40,255 nucleotides of DNA from Chthoniobacter flavus (GCA_945861435.1 CAMAUX010000052.1:1-40255); one strand, 5' to 3'; shown: positions 16,985-26,385, counted from the stretch's first letter. Numbers and translations are program-made. The notes: generated by a model from the sequence alone, not told the origin.

Positions 16985-18271
16985 ATGCGCATCACGGAAA
17001 TGCACATCACGCCGATTGCCCTCGGCGACCCGCCTCTTCTCAACGCCGCCGGTTTGCACGCGCCCTTTGCGTTGCGCACGGTGGTGGAGTTGGTGGCGGA
17101 CAACGGACTCACCGGTCTCGCGGAGGTGCCCGGAAGTGCGGCAGTGGACGCTGTGCTGGCGGACTCGCGCAATGTGGTGATTGGCGCGGATCCGATGAAC
17201 TGGCATGCGCTCAAGGCAGCGCTGGGCGCGTACTTCAAGCCGGAGAGTTCGACGGCGCGCGGAGATGCTCCGTGGGATCAGCGCAAGGTGGTGCAGGTTT
17301 ACAGCGCGCTCGACGTGGCCTGTCTCGACCTCGCAGGCAAGGCGCTCGGTGTGCCGGTGGCGACGCTGCTCGGTGGCATCTGCCGCGAGCGCGTGCCGTA
17401 CGCCGCCTATCTCTTTTACAAATACGAAGGAGCCGGCGGTGATCTCGCCTTCGGGATGGATCCGCTGGCCACTGGCTGGGCGGCCGCCCGCCAGAAGGCC
17501 GCGCTCGATCCCGATGGCATCGTGGAGCAGGCCCGCGCGATGGTGGCGGAGTTTGGTTTCCAATCCATCAAGCTCAAGGGAGGCGTGTTCGTGCCGGACG
17601 AGGAGGTCGCGGCGATGAAGGCGCTTCAGAAGGCGTTTGGCCCCGGGGTGCCGCTGCGGTACGACCCCAACGCGGTGTGGAAGACGGAGACTGCGATCCG
17701 GGCGGGCAGGCAGTTGGAGGGTGTGCTGGAGTACTTTGAGGATCCTGCGCGCGGTCAGGAAGCGATGGCGGAGGTGCGTCGCGCGGTGAAGTTGCCGTTG
17801 GCCACGAACATGTGCACCACCTCCTTCGACGACCTTCCGGGAGCTGTGCAGCATGGTTCGGAGGACATCATCCTGACGGATCACCATTACTGGGGAGGGC
17901 TGCATTCCTCGATGGAACTGGCGGCGTTCTGCAAGAGCTTCTCGCGCGGGGTGTCGATGCATTCCAACAACCATGCCGGCATCTCGATGGCCGCCATGAC
18001 GCATCTGGGAGCTGCGATGCCCAACCTCACCTATGCGCTCGACACGCATTATCCGTGGCAGTGGGAGGAGATCATCATCGGTGGCCGGCTTCCGATCGAG
18101 AGCGGCTGTGTCACACTGCCCAAGGGCCCCGGACTTGGTGTCGAGCTCGACCGTCCAGCGCTCGCCCGCGCGCATCAGAACTACCTGCGTTGCGGGTTGA
18201 AGGAGCGCAACGACGAGCCCGAGATGCAGAAGAAAGTGCCGGGCTGGAAGTTCCAAGCGACCCGCTGGTAA
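16985..18271 (+). CDS. gudD: Glucarate dehydratase-like enolase-superfamily enzyme
   Basis: The 428-residue product has the enolase-superfamily capping domain and TIM barrel. It keeps the glucarate dehydratase catalytic set: the KxK motif at Lys196/Lys198 (SIKLKGGV), Asp227 in RYDPNAVW, Glu252 in YFEDPA, Asn275 in ATNMCTT, Asp299 in LTDHHYWGG, and His330 in MHSNNHAGISMAAMTH. GudD dehydrates D-glucarate to 5-keto-4-deoxyglucarate, the substrate of the aldolase encoded just upstream. The start at 16985 is preferred to the TTG at 16949, since the conserved sequence begins MRITEMHITPI. A related activity on galactarate or another acid sugar is possible; the sequence alone does not settle it. Confidence 0.85.
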   Translation: MRITEMHITPIALGDPPLLNAAGLHAPFALRTVVELVADNGLTGLAEVPGSAAVDAVLADSRNVVIGADPMNWHALKAALGAYFKPESSTARGDAPWDQRKVVQVYSALDVACLDLAGKALGVPVATLLGGICRERVPYAAYLFYKYEGAGGDLAFGMDPLATGWAAARQKAALDPDGIVEQARAMVAEFGFQSIKLKGGVFVPDEEVAAMKALQKAFGPGVPLRYDPNAVWKTETAIRAGRQLEGVLEYFEDPARGQEAMAEVRRAVKLPLATNMCTTSFDDLPGAVQHGSEDIILTDHHYWGGLHSSMELAAFCKSFSRGVSMHSNNHAGISMAAMTHLGAAMPNLTYALDTHYPWQWEEIIIGGRLPIESGCVTLPKGPGLGVELDRPALARAHQNYLRCGLKERNDEPEMQKKVPGWKFQATRW

Positions 18272-18384
18272 GCGCTGGCGCAGGCCGAAGTCGTACCGCG
18301 GTTCACCGCTGAAACTGGCGCAGAATTCCTCTGCGTGTTTGGCATTTGGTTCCGCCGTGCGTCGGCGTGAGTGAGCGGATGCTT

Positions 18385-19542
18385 TCAGCGTGAGCGCCGG
18401 AAGGCGCCCGGGGTGAGACCTTGGCGCTGCTTGAATGCCGCCTGAAGGTAATGGCCGTGGGTGAACCCGGTCTGTTGAGCGATGGATTCGATGGTGAGGT
18501 CGGTCTCAAGGAGCAGGCGCTCCACCTCACGAAAGCGGACCCTGTCGATCTCCTCTTTTGGAGAGCGTTGGAGGGCTGCATGCATGCGGCGGTCGAGGGT
18601 GCTGCGCGAGGCGTTGAGCATGCGGCACAGGCTGTCGACGTTGAAATCGCCCAAGGCGTTTTCACGGATCATGCGCGCAGCACGGGCGACCAGCGGATCG
18701 GAGATCACGAGTTCGTCGGAGGAGCCGCGGACGACGATGCCGCGTGGAGGCACGAGGATCTGGCGGAACCGACGGGATCCGCCGCGCATCATGCGGTCCA
18801 GAAGCGTGGCGGCGGCATGGCCTACGGCGTGACCGTCGAAGCGGACGCTGGTGAGCTGAGGAGTGGCGAAGGTGCAGAGGGTTTCCTCGTTTTCAGCGCC
18901 GACCACTGCGACTTCCTCCGGTACTGCGACTCCCGCGCGCTGACAGGCCTCGAGGAGGCGGACGCCAAGCTGGTCGTTGGCCGCAAAGATGCCGATGGGT
19001 TTGGGGAGTGAGGAAATCCATGCGGCGAGAGATGTTTGCGCTTGTTCCCAGTTCTCGCCGGGATTCGTGTCGGTGCCAGGCAGATCGGCGCAGGTGCCGC
19101 CCCGGGCTTCGACGACGCTGACAAAATTTCGCACCCGCTCCTCGAAGAAACGTTCGGAGCGGAGGCTGTAAGCGGCGAACTGTCGGTAGCCGCGTTCGAA
19201 GAAGTGTTCGGCGACCATGCGGCCGATATGCGCGTTGTCCATGCCGACGAAGGGGCGGCCTCCGGAGAAGTGGGTGGCGCGCAGTTCGACGGCTGGGAGG
19301 CCTGTGGCCGCGACAATTTCGGAGGCTTCGCGGGTGAATGTCCGTGTGAGGATGCCGTCGCCGTCCCAGTTTTTAAGCCATTCAGGAGGGGGGGAATCTG
19401 CGCTGCGAAGTTCGAGGAAAGTGGACCATGGGCCTTGGGCTGCGACGTAGCGGCGGACGCCGGCAAGCAGTTCGCGGGTGTAGGTGCGGGTCGTCTCGAC
19501 GAGGAGCGCGACGCGTGGGATGGAGCGGCGGCGGGAGGGCAT
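18385..19542 (-). CDS. XylR-type AraC-family regulator with sugar-binding domain
   Basis: The 385-residue product combines a LacI/periplasmic-binding-type sensor (about 8-275: VALLVETTRTYTRELLAGVRRYV, VGMDNAHIGRMVAEHFFERGY, FAANDQLGVRLLEACQRAGVAVPEEVAVVG) with a C-terminal AraC-type DNA-binding domain (about 285-383, ending IAQQTGFTHGHYLQAAFKQRQGLTPGAFRR). This is the architecture of XylR of E. coli, a sugar-responsive activator. It is convergent with the glucarate dehydratase gene, 113 bases away, so it may control that pathway or the divergent genes from 19774. The ligand is unknown. Confidence 0.9.
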   Translation of the reverse strand: MPSRRRSIPRVALLVETTRTYTRELLAGVRRYVAAQGPWSTFLELRSADSPPPEWLKNWDGDGILTRTFTREASEIVAATGLPAVELRATHFSGGRPFVGMDNAHIGRMVAEHFFERGYRQFAAYSLRSERFFEERVRNFVSVVEARGGTCADLPGTDTNPGENWEQAQTSLAAWISSLPKPIGIFAANDQLGVRLLEACQRAGVAVPEEVAVVGAENEETLCTFATPQLTSVRFDGHAVGHAAATLLDRMMRGGSRRFRQILVPPRGIVVRGSSDELVISDPLVARAARMIRENALGDFNVDSLCRMLNASRSTLDRRMHAALQRSPKEEIDRVRFREVERLLLETDLTIESIAQQTGFTHGHYLQAAFKQRQGLTPGAFRRSR

Positions 19543-19773
19543 GGGGGCCGGATCGGATGGGGTGATGAGCGTGGATCGAGTGTGACGAAAAACCTGAGGA
19601 AAAGCGAGTCATAGTCGTAGGGACAGGAGGGCCGGGCGGGGGTAATGTCCCAAGCGAGCAAACGGACGCCCCCTTGTTCACCACCCCGTCAGTCGAGGCC
19701 CCCCTCGTTCACCACCCCTGGCACCACCCCTGGCACCACCCCTCTTTTCCTGCCACTTTCCCGCCCCATGCCT

Positions 19774-20349
19774 ATGTCCCAGCCCAAGGTTTTGATCATT
19801 GTCGGAGATGCCACCGAGACGGTGGACACGTTGTATCCGTACTACCGGCTGATTGAGGGCGGGTTTGCGCCCGTGGTGGCTGCTCCGGAGAAGCGGCGTT
19901 ATCAGATGGTGCTGCATGAAGTGAAGCCGGGATGGACGATCACCAAGGAGTGGGAGGGCTACGGGATCGAGGCGGACATCGCCTTCAAAGACATCCGGCC
20001 CGAGGAGTATGCGGGGATTTTCTTCAGCGGGGGTCGTGCGCCGGAGTACATCCGGGAGGACGAGGATCTGCTGCGGATCACACGGTGGTTCTGGGAGCAG
20101 GGCAGGCCGATGGCGAGCGTGTGCCATGGGGTCGAGATCCCGGCGCGTGCGGGGATTGTGAAGGGTCTGCGGATGGCGACGGTGGCGAAGTGTAAGTTCG
20201 ATCTCGAGGTGTGTGGAGGCGTGTACGTGAACGAGCCTTGCGTGATCGACCGGCACATGGTGAGCGGGCGCACGTACCATGACAGCGGTCATTTTGTAGG
20301 GCCGTGGATTCAGATGCTTGAGGCGCACGTGGCTGGAAAACAGAGCTGA
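19774..20349 (+). CDS. DJ-1/PfpI family glutamine amidotransferase-like protein
   Basis: The 191-residue product belongs to the DJ-1/PfpI superfamily. It has GDATETVDTLYPYY near the N-terminus (with Glu15), an FFSGGRAPEYIR segment and the nucleophile elbow SVCHGVEIPARAG with Cys117-His118. Members are peptidases, chaperones, glyoxalases or deglycases; the function here cannot be fixed. I chose the Met at 19774; an adjacent Met at 19768 adds two residues. The frame upstream of these is a chance extension over a ctggcacca-rich stretch. It precedes the TIM-barrel gene by only 6 bases, so it is the first gene of the 19774-26240 unit. Confidence 0.88.
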   Translation: MSQPKVLIIVGDATETVDTLYPYYRLIEGGFAPVVAAPEKRRYQMVLHEVKPGWTITKEWEGYGIEADIAFKDIRPEEYAGIFFSGGRAPEYIREDEDLLRITRWFWEQGRPMASVCHGVEIPARAGIVKGLRMATVAKCKFDLEVCGGVYVNEPCVIDRHMVSGRTYHDSGHFVGPWIQMLEAHVAGKQS

Positions 20350-20355
20350 GGTGCC

Positions 20356-21288
20356 ATGATGAACCGGCGCGATTTTCTGCGGACCCTGCCTGTTGCAGCT
20401 GCGGCGGTTGGCGCGGGGATGCCCGCTGGTGCTGCATCTGCGGGTGGGTTCCGGCTGCGTTACGTGCTTTCTTCGGCGTTGTATGGGTACGCGCCGCTGG
20501 GTGAGATTTTGCCGGAGGTGGCGAAGGCCGGATGCGAGGCGATTGATATCTGGTGCAAGGTGCACGGGGACCAGCGTGAGCAGGTGGAGCAGATGGGGGA
20601 GCAGGCGTTTGATGCGCTGCTGCGCAAGCACGGGGGGAGGTTGGGGGTGAGCACCCGTTATCCGCTGGGGCCGATGCGGCTGCAGGATGAGATGGCGTGG
20701 GTGAAGAAGCACGGCGGGAGCGTGGTGGTGTGTGGAAGCACGGGACCTGTGGATCCGGAGGGAGAGGCGGCGAAGGCTGCGGTGAAGAAGTTTCTCGAGG
20801 ACATGAAGCCGCACGTGGAGAGGGCGGGGGAACTGGGGGTGAAGATCGCGGTGGAGAACCACAGCCGGCAGTTGCTCTATCATCCGGATTCGTTGCGGTA
20901 CTTTGCTGAGTTCAATCGGGCGCCGCAGCTTGGGGTGGCGTTTGCGCCGCATCATCTGCATCGGTGGGCGGATCAGATTCCGGGGCTGTTGCGGGACCTC
21001 GGTGCGACGAACCTGCCGTTCATGTATTTTCAGGAGCACTCGGAGGGGATGATGGCGAAGACGAGCAAGGAGGTGGAGATGCAGCAGATGCCGGGGCACG
21101 GCGGTGCGCTGGATTACCGGCCGGTGGTGAAGGCGCTGCGGGAGATTGGGTTTGGCGGGTATGTGGAGATCTTCATGCATCCCACACCGCGCGGGATCCC
21201 GATTCTGCCGAGCACGGCGGAAATCACGGCAGCAGTGAACAAGTCGCGTGCGTACGTGGAGCGGTGCCTTGCGGAGACCGCAGGATGA
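20356..21288 (+). CDS. Tat-exported sugar phosphate isomerase/epimerase-like TIM barrel
   Basis: The 310-residue product carries a twin-arginine signal (MMNRRDFLRTLPVAAAAVGAG) and an AP endonuclease 2/xylose isomerase-like TIM barrel. Barrel strands and loops are visible as AGCEAIDIWCKVHG, VVVCGSTGPVD, LGVKIAVENHSRQLLY, LGVAFAPHHLHRWAD and GYVEIFMHP, with acidic and histidine residues in the positions where this family binds metals. It may isomerise or oxidise a sugar in the periplasm together with the downstream redox proteins. The stop overlaps the start of the cytochrome gene (ATGA at 21285), which signals translational coupling. Family assignment is firm, substrate unknown. Confidence 0.85.
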   Translation: MMNRRDFLRTLPVAAAAVGAGMPAGAASAGGFRLRYVLSSALYGYAPLGEILPEVAKAGCEAIDIWCKVHGDQREQVEQMGEQAFDALLRKHGGRLGVSTRYPLGPMRLQDEMAWVKKHGGSVVVCGSTGPVDPEGEAAKAAVKKFLEDMKPHVERAGELGVKIAVENHSRQLLYHPDSLRYFAEFNRAPQLGVAFAPHHLHRWADQIPGLLRDLGATNLPFMYFQEHSEGMMAKTSKEVEMQQMPGHGGALDYRPVVKALREIGFGGYVEIFMHPTPRGIPILPSTAEITAAVNKSRAYVERCLAETAG

Positions 21289-23360
21289 GGCGGGACGCGC
21301 TGTGGCTGGTCGTCTTCGGGCTGCTGTGCGGGCTGCTACGCGCAGAGCCGTTCGTGGCGGGGTTCGATCGGTTTCATGGTGCTGAGGCAGGCGTGGAGGG
21401 AGGGCGGTTGCTCTATAACGAACTGGGCTGTGTGAACTGTCATGGTGGTTCCACGGGACTGCCCGTGCGCCGTGGGCCCGAGCTCGCAACGCTGGCTCAG
21501 CGGGCGCGCGGGGAATGGGTGACCGCGTTCATCGCGGATCCGGAGCGGATGCATCCCGGGAGCACGATGCCGCGGGTGTTGCATGGAGTGGAAGAAGGCG
21601 CGTTCGTTGCGCTCAGGCATTATCTGGCCTCGATCGGGGCGCAGTCTGCGGCAAAGCCGGTGCGGATCAATCACGTGAACGCGAGTCGCGGTGGCGTGCT
21701 TTTTCACATGATCGGGTGTGTGGCGTGTCATGAGCCCGGGAAGGATTTTGTGCCGCCGGATGGAGCGCCGCAGGCCTCGGATTTCACGCATCGCAGTGCG
21801 GCGTTCCCGGATCTCAAAGCCAAGTACAGCCTCGCGAGTCTGTCCGCTTTTCTGCTCGATCCGCTGAAGGTCCGCGGAGATGGGCGGATGCCGGCGATGG
21901 GGCTGGAGGCGCAGGATGCGGCTGATCTCGCGGGACATCTTCTGGGGTATGAGGGAAGCAACGGCGCACTGGCGCCGCAGGTGGAACCGCTCGTGATGGA
22001 CGGTGTGCTTGTGGAAAAGGGGCGCGCGCTGGCGGAGACGGGGCGCTGCGCATCCTGTCACACACTGCCTCGAGCGACCGTGCCTGGGGTTGTGGCGCTG
22101 AAGCGCAACGAAGGGGGATGTCTTTCCGTTGAGGCTGCGGGGAGTGCTCCCCGTTATCGTCTCTCGGAGGTCCAGCGTGCGGCGCTGCGGTTGTTTCTTT
22201 CGAAGAAGGACGAGCCGGTTGCGCCTGTGACGGCGGCCCGGCTGAGTCTGCAGGCGCTCAACTGTGTGGCCTGTCATGAACGTGATGGGCAGGGCGGACC
22301 GGACACGGCGCGGAAAGCGTATTTCCAAGGCGATCACAATCTGGGCGACACGGGCCGGTATCCACCGCCATTGACCGCGGTCGGGCGCAAACTGCGTCCC
22401 GAGTGGTTTGCGAAAGTGCTCTCCGGTGGGAACCGTGTGCGGCCCTATTTGCAGACGCGGATGCCGGTGTTTGGACCGGCTGCGGATCCACTGGTGAAGC
22501 TGCTTGGCGGGGTGGACGCATTGGTTGCGAAGACACTGCCTGGGGGGGATGACACGGCGGGGCGGCGTTTGCTTGGGACGACGGGTGGCGCGGGCTGCAT
22601 CACGTGCCACCGATGGGGTACGAGGCCTTCGCTGGGGATTCAGGGGCTGGATCTGAGCAACATCGGGCAGCGACTGCAGGAGGGATGGTTGCGCGAGTAT
22701 CTGCTGAATCCCGCGGCGTACCGGCCCGGGACGTTGATGCCGTCCTTCTGGCCGGACGGGAAGTCGTTCAATGCGGAGATTCTTGGAGGAGACACCGACC
22801 GGCAGATTGCCTCGATCCACTCCTTTGCGAAGAGCGCGAACGGGGAGCCGGAGGGGTTTCCCAATCAGGCATCGGGAGAGTTTGAGATTGTGCCGAAGGA
22901 CCGACCGGTGGTGCAGCGCACGTTCATGGAAGGAGCGGGCACCCACGCGATTCTCGTCGGTTTTCCGACGGGTGTGCATCTCGCTTATGATGGCCAGCGC
23001 GCGGGACCTGCGGTGGTTTGGAAGGGGCGTTTCTTCGACGCGTACACCACGTGGTTCTCGCGGTTCCCGGTTTTCGAGAAACCGCCGGGCGAGCGGGTGG
23101 TGCAGTGGCCTCAGCCCGGGACGGCCCGTTTCGATGGGTATCGTTTGGATGCGCGGGGGAATCCGATTTTCGTGAGCACGCGCGGCGGAGTGCGTGTGGA
23201 GGAGCTTTTCGAGGGTGTGGAGAACGGGCTGCGGCGGACGGTGACATGGGCTCCGACACCGGACTTTGATCCAGCGCCCGCGCATCCTGAGGGGGTGGAG
23301 CGAGTGGAGGAGCCGGGTGGCGGGCCGGGCCGGCGGGTGTTCACGTACCAATGGAAATGA
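21285..23360 (+). CDS. Exported pentahaem c-type cytochrome
   Basis: The 691-residue product starts with a signal peptide (MRRDALWLVVFGLLCGLLRA) and has five CxxCH haem c attachment sites: CVNCH (near 21427), CVACH (21718), CASCH (22048), CVACH (22263) and CITCH (22597). The haem-bearing part spans about residues 40-520; the C-terminal 180 residues form a beta-rich domain ending in GVRVEELFEGVENGLRRTVTW. Electron transfer in the periplasm is therefore likely, perhaps accepting electrons from the neighbouring dehydrogenase-like propeller. The true start at 21285 overlaps the upstream stop by 4 bases; a longer frame from 20964 is a chance extension. It overlaps the next gene by 10 bases, so the three genes are coupled. 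Confidence 0.9.
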   Translation: MRRDALWLVVFGLLCGLLRAEPFVAGFDRFHGAEAGVEGGRLLYNELGCVNCHGGSTGLPVRRGPELATLAQRARGEWVTAFIADPERMHPGSTMPRVLHGVEEGAFVALRHYLASIGAQSAAKPVRINHVNASRGGVLFHMIGCVACHEPGKDFVPPDGAPQASDFTHRSAAFPDLKAKYSLASLSAFLLDPLKVRGDGRMPAMGLEAQDAADLAGHLLGYEGSNGALAPQVEPLVMDGVLVEKGRALAETGRCASCHTLPRATVPGVVALKRNEGGCLSVEAAGSAPRYRLSEVQRAALRLFLSKKDEPVAPVTAARLSLQALNCVACHERDGQGGPDTARKAYFQGDHNLGDTGRYPPPLTAVGRKLRPEWFAKVLSGGNRVRPYLQTRMPVFGPAADPLVKLLGGVDALVAKTLPGGDDTAGRRLLGTTGGAGCITCHRWGTRPSLGIQGLDLSNIGQRLQEGWLREYLLNPAAYRPGTLMPSFWPDGKSFNAEILGGDTDRQIASIHSFAKSANGEPEGFPNQASGEFEIVPKDRPVVQRTFMEGAGTHAILVGFPTGVHLAYDGQRAGPAVVWKGRFFDAYTTWFSRFPVFEKPPGERVVQWPQPGTARFDGYRLDARGNPIFVSTRGGVRVEELFEGVENGLRRTVTWAPTPDFDPAPAHPEGVERVEEPGGGPGRRVFTYQWK

Positions 23361-24847
23361 AAACGCGTCTTCTCCTCCTCGCCGCCTGCGCGTGGCCGCT
23401 GTGCCTGTCGGCGGCTTCCTATGAGATCGCGGACGTTCTCACGGCGCAGACTGCGATGGATACGCGCAGCAAGGAATGGAAGCCGGGTGCGGGGATTCCG
23501 CTCGAGGTCAGCGGGATGGATTGGATGGCGGACGGCCGGCTCGCGGTGGCGATACGGAAGGGGGAGGTGTGGATGCTGGGCGGCGTGCTTGAGCCAAAGC
23601 CGGACCACGTGACGTTCGCGCGTTTTGCCTCGGGTCTGCACGAGCCGCTGGGTCTGCTGCGCGATGGTGCGGATCTGCTGGTGGCGCAGCGCACCGAGAT
23701 GACGCGTCTGCGGGACGTGGATGGGGATGGTGTTGCGGACGAGTATCTGACCGCGGGCCGCGGCTGGAATGTGTCCGGCTCCTATCACGGTTACGCCTAC
23801 GGACCGAGACGGGACGGGGCCGGGCGGCTGTGGATGACGTTGAATCTGGACATGGGCGATCACTCGGACAACCGCGCGCCATGGCGCGGATGGGGTGGGG
23901 TGATCGGATCGGACGGGGAGTTTGTTCCGATGGCTGCGGGAATGCGTTCGCCTTGCGGGCTCGGTGCAAATCGCGAGGGCGACATGTTCTGCGTGGACCA
24001 GCAGGGGACGTGGATCCCGACGACGCCGGTATATCATCTGCGCAAGGGTGCGTTTTTCCTGAATCCGGAGGGGATCGCGTCGGAGAATCTCCCCGGATCG
24101 CCGTTGAAGCTCTCGGCGAAGGTGCCGCAGAAGGTGCCGTATCCGGAGGCGGTGGGTGCGCTGCCGGAGATGCGTCCACCGGCGGTGTGGCTGCCTTACA
24201 ACAAGATGGGTCGGAGCGGGACGGATCTTGCTGTGTGCGATGTGGGTGGTCGGTTCGGGCCTTTTGACGGGCAGATGTTCGTTGCGGAGTTCACGGATGC
24301 GAAGGTGAACCGGCTCTTTCTGGAGAAGGTGGACGGCGAGTATCAGGGGGCGTGTTTCCCGTTTGTGGGCGGCTTTGCATCAGGAATCGTGCGGCTGCTT
24401 TTTGCGGCGGACGGGAGTCTGATGGTGGGGATGACGAGCCGCGGGTGGTCGTCGCTGGGGACGAAGGCGTACGGGCTGCAGCGGCTGCGCTGGAATGGGA
24501 CGGTGCCCTTTGCGATCAAGGAAATGCGGGCGTTGCGGGATGGATTCGAGCTGGTGTTCACGCAGCCCGTGGATGCGGTGCGGGCTGGGGATGCGGGGTC
24601 TTACACGATGAAGAATTACACGCTGCTGTATTCGGGTGCGTACGGGAGCGACGAGATTCAGGCGGAGGACAATATGGTGCGGGCGGCGGAGGTGAGCGCA
24701 GATCGGCTGAAGGTGCGGCTGCGGGTGGAGGGGCGGCGTGCGCTGTATATTCATGAGTTGCACGCGGACGGGGTGCGATCGGCGGCGGGTTTGCCGCTGG
24801 ATCATGCCGATGCGTATTACACGCTGAACCGGATTCCGAAGGATTGA
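23351..24847 (+). CDS. Secreted beta-propeller dehydrogenase-like protein
   Basis: The 498-residue product has a signal peptide (MKTRLLLLAACAWPLCLSAAS) and repeated beta-blade segments typical of glucose/sorbosone dehydrogenase-like or membrane-bound dehydrogenase propellers: SGMDWMADGRLAVAIRKGEVWML, FASGLHEPLGLLRDGADLLVAQRTEMTRLRDVDGDGVAD, and MRSPCGLGANREGDMFCVDQQG. Many such proteins in Planctomycetes and Verrucomicrobia occur beside cytochromes, as here. A PQQ- or sugar-linked oxidation is plausible, but no cofactor-binding residue can be named with confidence. The gene overlaps the cytochrome gene by 10 bases. A second possible start, Met3 at 23357, is equally close to the signal peptide. 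Confidence 0.8.
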   Translation: MEMKTRLLLLAACAWPLCLSAASYEIADVLTAQTAMDTRSKEWKPGAGIPLEVSGMDWMADGRLAVAIRKGEVWMLGGVLEPKPDHVTFARFASGLHEPLGLLRDGADLLVAQRTEMTRLRDVDGDGVADEYLTAGRGWNVSGSYHGYAYGPRRDGAGRLWMTLNLDMGDHSDNRAPWRGWGGVIGSDGEFVPMAAGMRSPCGLGANREGDMFCVDQQGTWIPTTPVYHLRKGAFFLNPEGIASENLPGSPLKLSAKVPQKVPYPEAVGALPEMRPPAVWLPYNKMGRSGTDLAVCDVGGRFGPFDGQMFVAEFTDAKVNRLFLEKVDGEYQGACFPFVGGFASGIVRLLFAADGSLMVGMTSRGWSSLGTKAYGLQRLRWNGTVPFAIKEMRALRDGFELVFTQPVDAVRAGDAGSYTMKNYTLLYSGAYGSDEIQAEDNMVRAAEVSADRLKVRLRVEGRRALYIHELHADGVRSAAGLPLDHADAYYTLNRIPKD

Positions 24848-24911
24848 GGGGCGGGGTTGGGCGGCGGCTTGCCTAAGGAAAAGGGTTTCCTGAGGATTGG
24901 CATTACCACCC

Positions 24912-26240
24912 ATGCGACACCTGATTTGTTCCTTCCTCCTGCTGCTTCTCCCTGCTGGTCCGCTTTCTGCGCAACTGGCGCCGTACGATGTGTTCCCGCC
25001 GGCGGACGCGCCGTACTACCGGGTGCGTTACGAGGCCTCGACCAAGTCTGGCGAGTTGATTTTCCCGGTGAACTACACGGCATGGGTGCCGCCTGGGGTG
25101 AAGACGTTGCGCGGGGTGATTGTGCACCAGCACGGGTGCGGGGAGGGTTCGTGCAAATCGGGGCTGACGGGTGCTTTTGATCTGCACTGGCAGGCACTGG
25201 CCCGCAAACATGGATGCGCGCTGCTTGCACCGTCCTATGAGCAGCCCGACAAGGCGGACTGCCAGATGTGGTGCGACCCGCGCAATGGCTCGGATGCAGC
25301 GTTTCAGAAGTGCCTTGTGGACATCGGCGCGAAGAGCGGTCATCCGGAACTCGCGCGTGTGCCGTGGGCGCTTTGGGGTCACAGCGGCGGCGGACATTGG
25401 GCGGGAGGGATGACGCTGCTGCATCCGGAGCGGGTGGCGGCTGCGTGGTTGCGCAGCGGTGTGCCGCTTTTGGAGGTGAATGCCAACAGGCCGGGAATCA
25501 AGGCCCACACGGTGCCGGACGCGGCGCTGGGCGTTCCGATCATGTGCAATCCGGGGACGAAGGAGGGTGTGACGGTGAAGGAGGGGCGGTTTGCCGGTGT
25601 GTGGCCTGCGAACGAGGCGTTCTTTGGGGCGGTGCGCGGGAGGGGCGGTTTGATCGGAGTGGCGGTGGATCCGCTGACGTCGCATGAATGCGGCAACCAG
25701 CGTTATCTGGCGATCGCGTGGCTGGACGCATGCCTAGGTGCGCGTCTGCCGCAGGAGGTTGGTGGAAAATTGCGCGCGCTGGCTGCGGGGGATGGCTGGC
25801 TTGCTCCGTTGCTTGGGGTCGATGCAACGCCTGCCGCGCAGTTTTCCGGCGAGAAGGAGAAGGCGGTCTGGCTTCCGAACGAGCGGATCGCACAGGCATG
25901 GATGCAGTATGTGAAGGACACGATGGTTGCAGACACCACGCCGCCGCCTGCGCCGACGCGTGTGCAGGCCAAGGGCGGAGAGGTGACGTGGGAGGCGGAG
26001 GCGGATCCCGAAAGCGGGATCGCGCACTTTGTGATTGAGCGGGACGGGGTGGTGATCGGTCAGGTGCCGGAGGCGCCGAAGAATCCGTTTGGGAGGCCGG
26101 TTTTCCAAGGGTTGCAGTACAGCGACACGCCGACGCAGCCGTTGGTGCGGATGAGTTTCACGGACCCCAACGCGGGCGATGGAGGCACGCACAGCTACCG
26201 GGTGATTGCGGTGAATACCGCGGGGCTGCGCTCAAAGTGA
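24912..26240 (+). CDS. Secreted alpha/beta hydrolase with C-terminal Fn3-like domain
   Basis: The 442-residue product has a signal peptide ([20 protein letters not shown]), then an alpha/beta hydrolase domain with the nucleophile elbow GHSGGG at 156-161 (Ser158) and an HQHGCG oxyanion-type loop. The Cys-containing loops ([20 protein letters not shown]) suggest disulfides. The last 100 residues ([32 protein letters not shown]) have the plan of a fibronectin type III domain, often used in extracellular carbohydrate-active enzymes. An esterase or deacetylase role on polysaccharide is a guess from this architecture. It lies 64 bases downstream of the propeller gene on the same strand. Class is firm, substrate unknown. 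Confidence 0.82.
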   Translation: MRHLICSFLLLLLPAGPLSAQLAPYDVFPPADAPYYRVRYEASTKSGELIFPVNYTAWVPPGVKTLRGVIVHQHGCGEGSCKSGLTGAFDLHWQALARKHGCALLAPSYEQPDKADCQMWCDPRNGSDAAFQKCLVDIGAKSGHPELARVPWALWGHSGGGHWAGGMTLLHPERVAAAWLRSGVPLLEVNANRPGIKAHTVPDAALGVPIMCNPGTKEGVTVKEGRFAGVWPANEAFFGAVRGRGGLIGVAVDPLTSHECGNQRYLAIAWLDACLGARLPQEVGGKLRALAAGDGWLAPLLGVDATPAAQFSGEKEKAVWLPNERIAQAWMQYVKDTMVADTTPPPAPTRVQAKGGEVTWEAEADPESGIAHFVIERDGVVIGQVPEAPKNPFGRPVFQGLQYSDTPTQPLVRMSFTDPNAGDGGTHSYRVIAVNTAGLRSK

Positions 26241-26385
26241 GGGCGTGGTTTCCGGGCTGCGTGTGTCGTCTGGACTATGGCGTGAAAGGGCGGCGCGGGT
26301 GCTGTGATGGCGGGGTGTTGCGTGCCGCCGCGTGGCCCTTCAAGGTGAGTGATTCACAGAGTATCCGGACCTTTTCCGAGCATCA

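Noticed and set aside
16919-18256. 445-codon minus-strand frame opposite the glucarate dehydratase gene
   Set aside because: The plus strand carries the full catalytic set; the antisense frame is a high-GC shadow.
20964-21284. Upstream extension of the cytochrome frame by 107 codons
   Set aside because: It overlaps the TIM-barrel gene; the signal peptide and the ATGA overlap mark 21285 as the start.
19678-21489. 603-codon minus-strand frame opposite the PfpI-like, TIM-barrel and cytochrome genes
   Set aside because: It spans three well-supported plus-strand genes and is His/Arg/Pro-rich with no domain.
21336-23351. 671-codon minus-strand frame opposite the cytochrome gene
   Set aside because: Five CxxCH motifs on the plus strand define the real gene.
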